A DNA stretch of 64,000 nucleotides. Source: Fusobacterium sp. Its GTDB lineage: Bacteria > Fusobacteriota > Fusobacteriia > Fusobacteriales > Fusobacteriaceae. Below are positions 62,746 to 64,000 of this stretch, one piece after another. Location of the stretch: assembly GCF_032477075.1 (NCBI RefSeq), contig NZ_JAWDXO010000032.1, positions 4,365 through 68,364 of the forward strand, read 5' to 3'. Every line of letters starts with the position of its first letter. Positions within the stretch are counted from its first letter, which is position 1. Position numbers and translations under genes: made by a program. The notes below the pieces were generated by a model that was given only the letters and a program-made list of their open reading frames with translations, was not told the origin of the DNA and searched no databases.

Positions 62746-63822
62746 TTACTCTTCTGAAACACTTGAAAGCATTTCTGCTTGACTGAATGTAATTAATGCG
62801 TCAATCATTTCATCAAGGTCTCCATCTAAGAATGCTTCAAGCTGATATACTGTAAATTTTATTCTGTGGTCTGTTATTCTTCCTTGTGGAAAATTGTAAG
62901 TTCTAATTTTTTCAGATCTATCCCCTGTTCCTACCTGAAGCCTTCTTTCACTTTCTACCTGGCTTCTTTGTTTTTCACATTCCATTTCAAAAAGCTTAGA
63001 AGCTAGATGTTTCATTGCTTTCTCTCTATTTTTAAGCTGTGATCTTTCATCTTGGCATTGAACTATAATACCAGTAGGCAAGTGAGTGATTCTAACCGCT
63101 GAGTCAGTCATATTTACATGCTGTCCCCCTGCTCCTCCTGCTCTATATGTATCTACCTTAAGATCCCTTGGATCAATTTTTACTTCTTTTATATCTTCTA
63201 CTTCTGGAAGAACTGCTACAGTAGCTGTAGATGTATGAACTCTTCCAGCAGATTCTGTTTCAGGAACCCTTTGTACTCTATGAACTCCAGATTCAAATTT
63301 TAGTCTTGAATAAGCTCCAAGCCCATTTATACTAAATACAACTTCTTTTATTCCTCCTATACCCATTTCTTGCTTTTCAATTATTTCTATTTTCCATTTT
63401 TTTCTTTCAGCATATCTTGAATACATTCTGAATAGATTTCCTGCAAAAAGAGCAGCTTCATCTCCTCCTGCTCCTCCTCTTATTTCTATAATAACATTTT
63501 TATCATCATTTTCATCTTTTGGAAGCAAAAGTACTTTTAATTCTTTTTCAAGTTCTGGGATAGACTCTTCAAGTTCCTTTAATTCTTCATGCATCATCTC
63601 TCTCATTTCATGATCTTTTTCAGTTTTTAGATTTTCTTTAATAAATTCAAAATCTTCTATAACTCTTTTATATTCTTTATATTTTTCAACTATTGGAGTT
63701 ATGTCGCTTAATGATTTATTACATTCCATCATTTTCTTAGGGTCTGATAATACCTCTGAAGACCCCAGCAATTCATTCAATTCATCGAATCTTTTTACTA
63801 CTTCTTCTAATTTTCCGAACAC
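62746..63822 (-). CDS. prfA: Peptide chain release factor 1
   Basis: A 358-aa RF1: acidic helical domain 1, codon-recognition loop region and the catalytic RAGGAGGQHVNMTDSAVR with the GGQ (~231-233). Terminates at UAA/UAG. Begins the prfA-prmC-queA-rsmD-xseB-ispA run. Confidence 0.96.
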   Translation of the reverse strand: MFGKLEEVVKRFDELNELLGSSEVLSDPKKMMECNKSLSDITPIVEKYKEYKRVIEDFEFIKENLKTEKDHEMREMMHEELKELEESIPELEKELKVLLLPKDENDDKNVIIEIRGGAGGDEAALFAGNLFRMYSRYAERKKWKIEIIEKQEMGIGGIKEVVFSINGLGAYSRLKFESGVHRVQRVPETESAGRVHTSTATVAVLPEVEDIKEVKIDPRDLKVDTYRAGGAGGQHVNMTDSAVRITHLPTGIIVQCQDERSQLKNREKAMKHLASKLFEMECEKQRSQVESERRLQVGTGDRSEKIRTYNFPQGRITDHRIKFTVYQLEAFLDGDLDEMIDALITFSQAEMLSSVSEE

Positions 63823-63910
63823 TATCTTTCATCTCCTTTTTCTCACTATAACTTTATAATTATATCATAAACATATAAAAAAATCAATTTTCCCTAGACT
63901 GTAACATAAA

Positions 63911-63960
63911 AAAAGCTGAGTAACATTTAAAAAAAATGTTTTACTCAGCTCTCTTTTTTG
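63911..63960. terminator. Bidirectional terminator-like hairpin ahead of the next gene
   Basis: agctgagtaacatt pairs with aatgttttactcagct (two-base bulge), with A-run left and T-run right. It sits between divergent prfA and a plus-strand gene whose ribosome site (AAAGGAG) ends the window; the start codon is outside. Confidence 0.6.
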
Positions 63961-64000
63961 TATAATATAGTTACCACCCTAATTATACAAAGGAGACATA

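Noticed and set aside
1..64000. tRNA or rRNA genes
   Set aside because: I looked for cloverleaf-type sequences near element ends and intergenic gaps and saw none; the attachment site is rpsI, not a tRNA gene.

Overview
The window is AT-rich, with intrinsic terminators, strong GGAGG ribosome binding sites and Gly codons mostly GGA/GGT. The chromosomal genes (rplM-rpsI; ispA-xseB-rsmD-queA-prmC-prfA; a pst-pho cluster; a glucarate/galactarate cluster; a secreted flavin-bound fumarate-reductase-like enzyme) fit a Fusobacterium of the varium/ulcerans/mortiferum type. That assignment is an inference from gene style and content, not a database match.

Bases 1-35,865 are mobile DNA. Two related integrative elements lie in tandem at the 3' end of rpsI (ribosomal protein S9). 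A 73-bp perfect direct repeat (10235-10307 and 35793-35865) marks the att sites. It contains the last 18 bases of rpsI and the whole intrinsic terminator of the rplM-rpsI operon. Element 1 (start outside the window, to 10307) and element 2 (10308-35865, complete, 25.6 kb) share the same frame. On the plus strand this is a small variable gene, a BrxL-like AAA+ ATPase, an excisionase-like protein, a hairpin, a tyrosine integrase and att. On the minus strand it is a 23-26-codon hydrophobic micro-gene, Gp157, an ArdC-like protein, a ~96-aa protein, a Rad52-type annealing protein, an ~85-aa protein and a ribbon-helix-helix regulator. Between and beyond these shared blocks sits cargo private to each element: a 520-aa unknown protein and an M48 membrane peptidase in element 1, and much more in element 2.

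Element 2 carries a dense cargo and defence region. From left to right: a type II restriction-modification pair whose methyltransferase has a run of nine G; an HD-domain dNTPase-like protein overlapping a small SocA-like partner; an Mrr-type nuclease with two small companions (one like the McrB N-terminal domain, one PD-(D/E)XK-like); a probable rolling-circle Rep with a 14-bp inverted repeat upstream and a 32-bp perfect palindrome downstream; a six-gene operon built around a dynamin-like GTPase (24867 down to 18447) with membrane partners and a Sel1-repeat protein; and a MORN-like lipoprotein. I regard the dynamin operon as the best candidate for an undescribed antiphage or membrane-remodelling system. 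No relaxase, coupling protein or phage structural gene was seen in element 2, so how it moves is open.

From 35848 on the window is chromosome. rpsI-rplM have a perfect-consensus promoter. They are followed by a hypothetical protein, a secreted FMN/FAD reductase, a PhoR/PhoB two-component pair and pstS, divergent from pstCAB-phoU across Pho-box-like repeats. Then come an M20 amidohydrolase and two duplicated amino-acid binding proteins. The sugar-diacid block holds garK, a DapA-family aldolase, gudD, garR, a CdaR activator, a LysR regulator and garD; together these convert glucarate and galactarate to pyruvate and a phosphoglycerate. The last block is isoprenoid, translation and RNA-modification genes ending in prfA. 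Notable oddities there are a PrmC with a duplicated N-terminal domain, an N-terminally broken aldo/keto reductase, and a promoter/micro-ORF/terminator leader ahead of the M20 gene.
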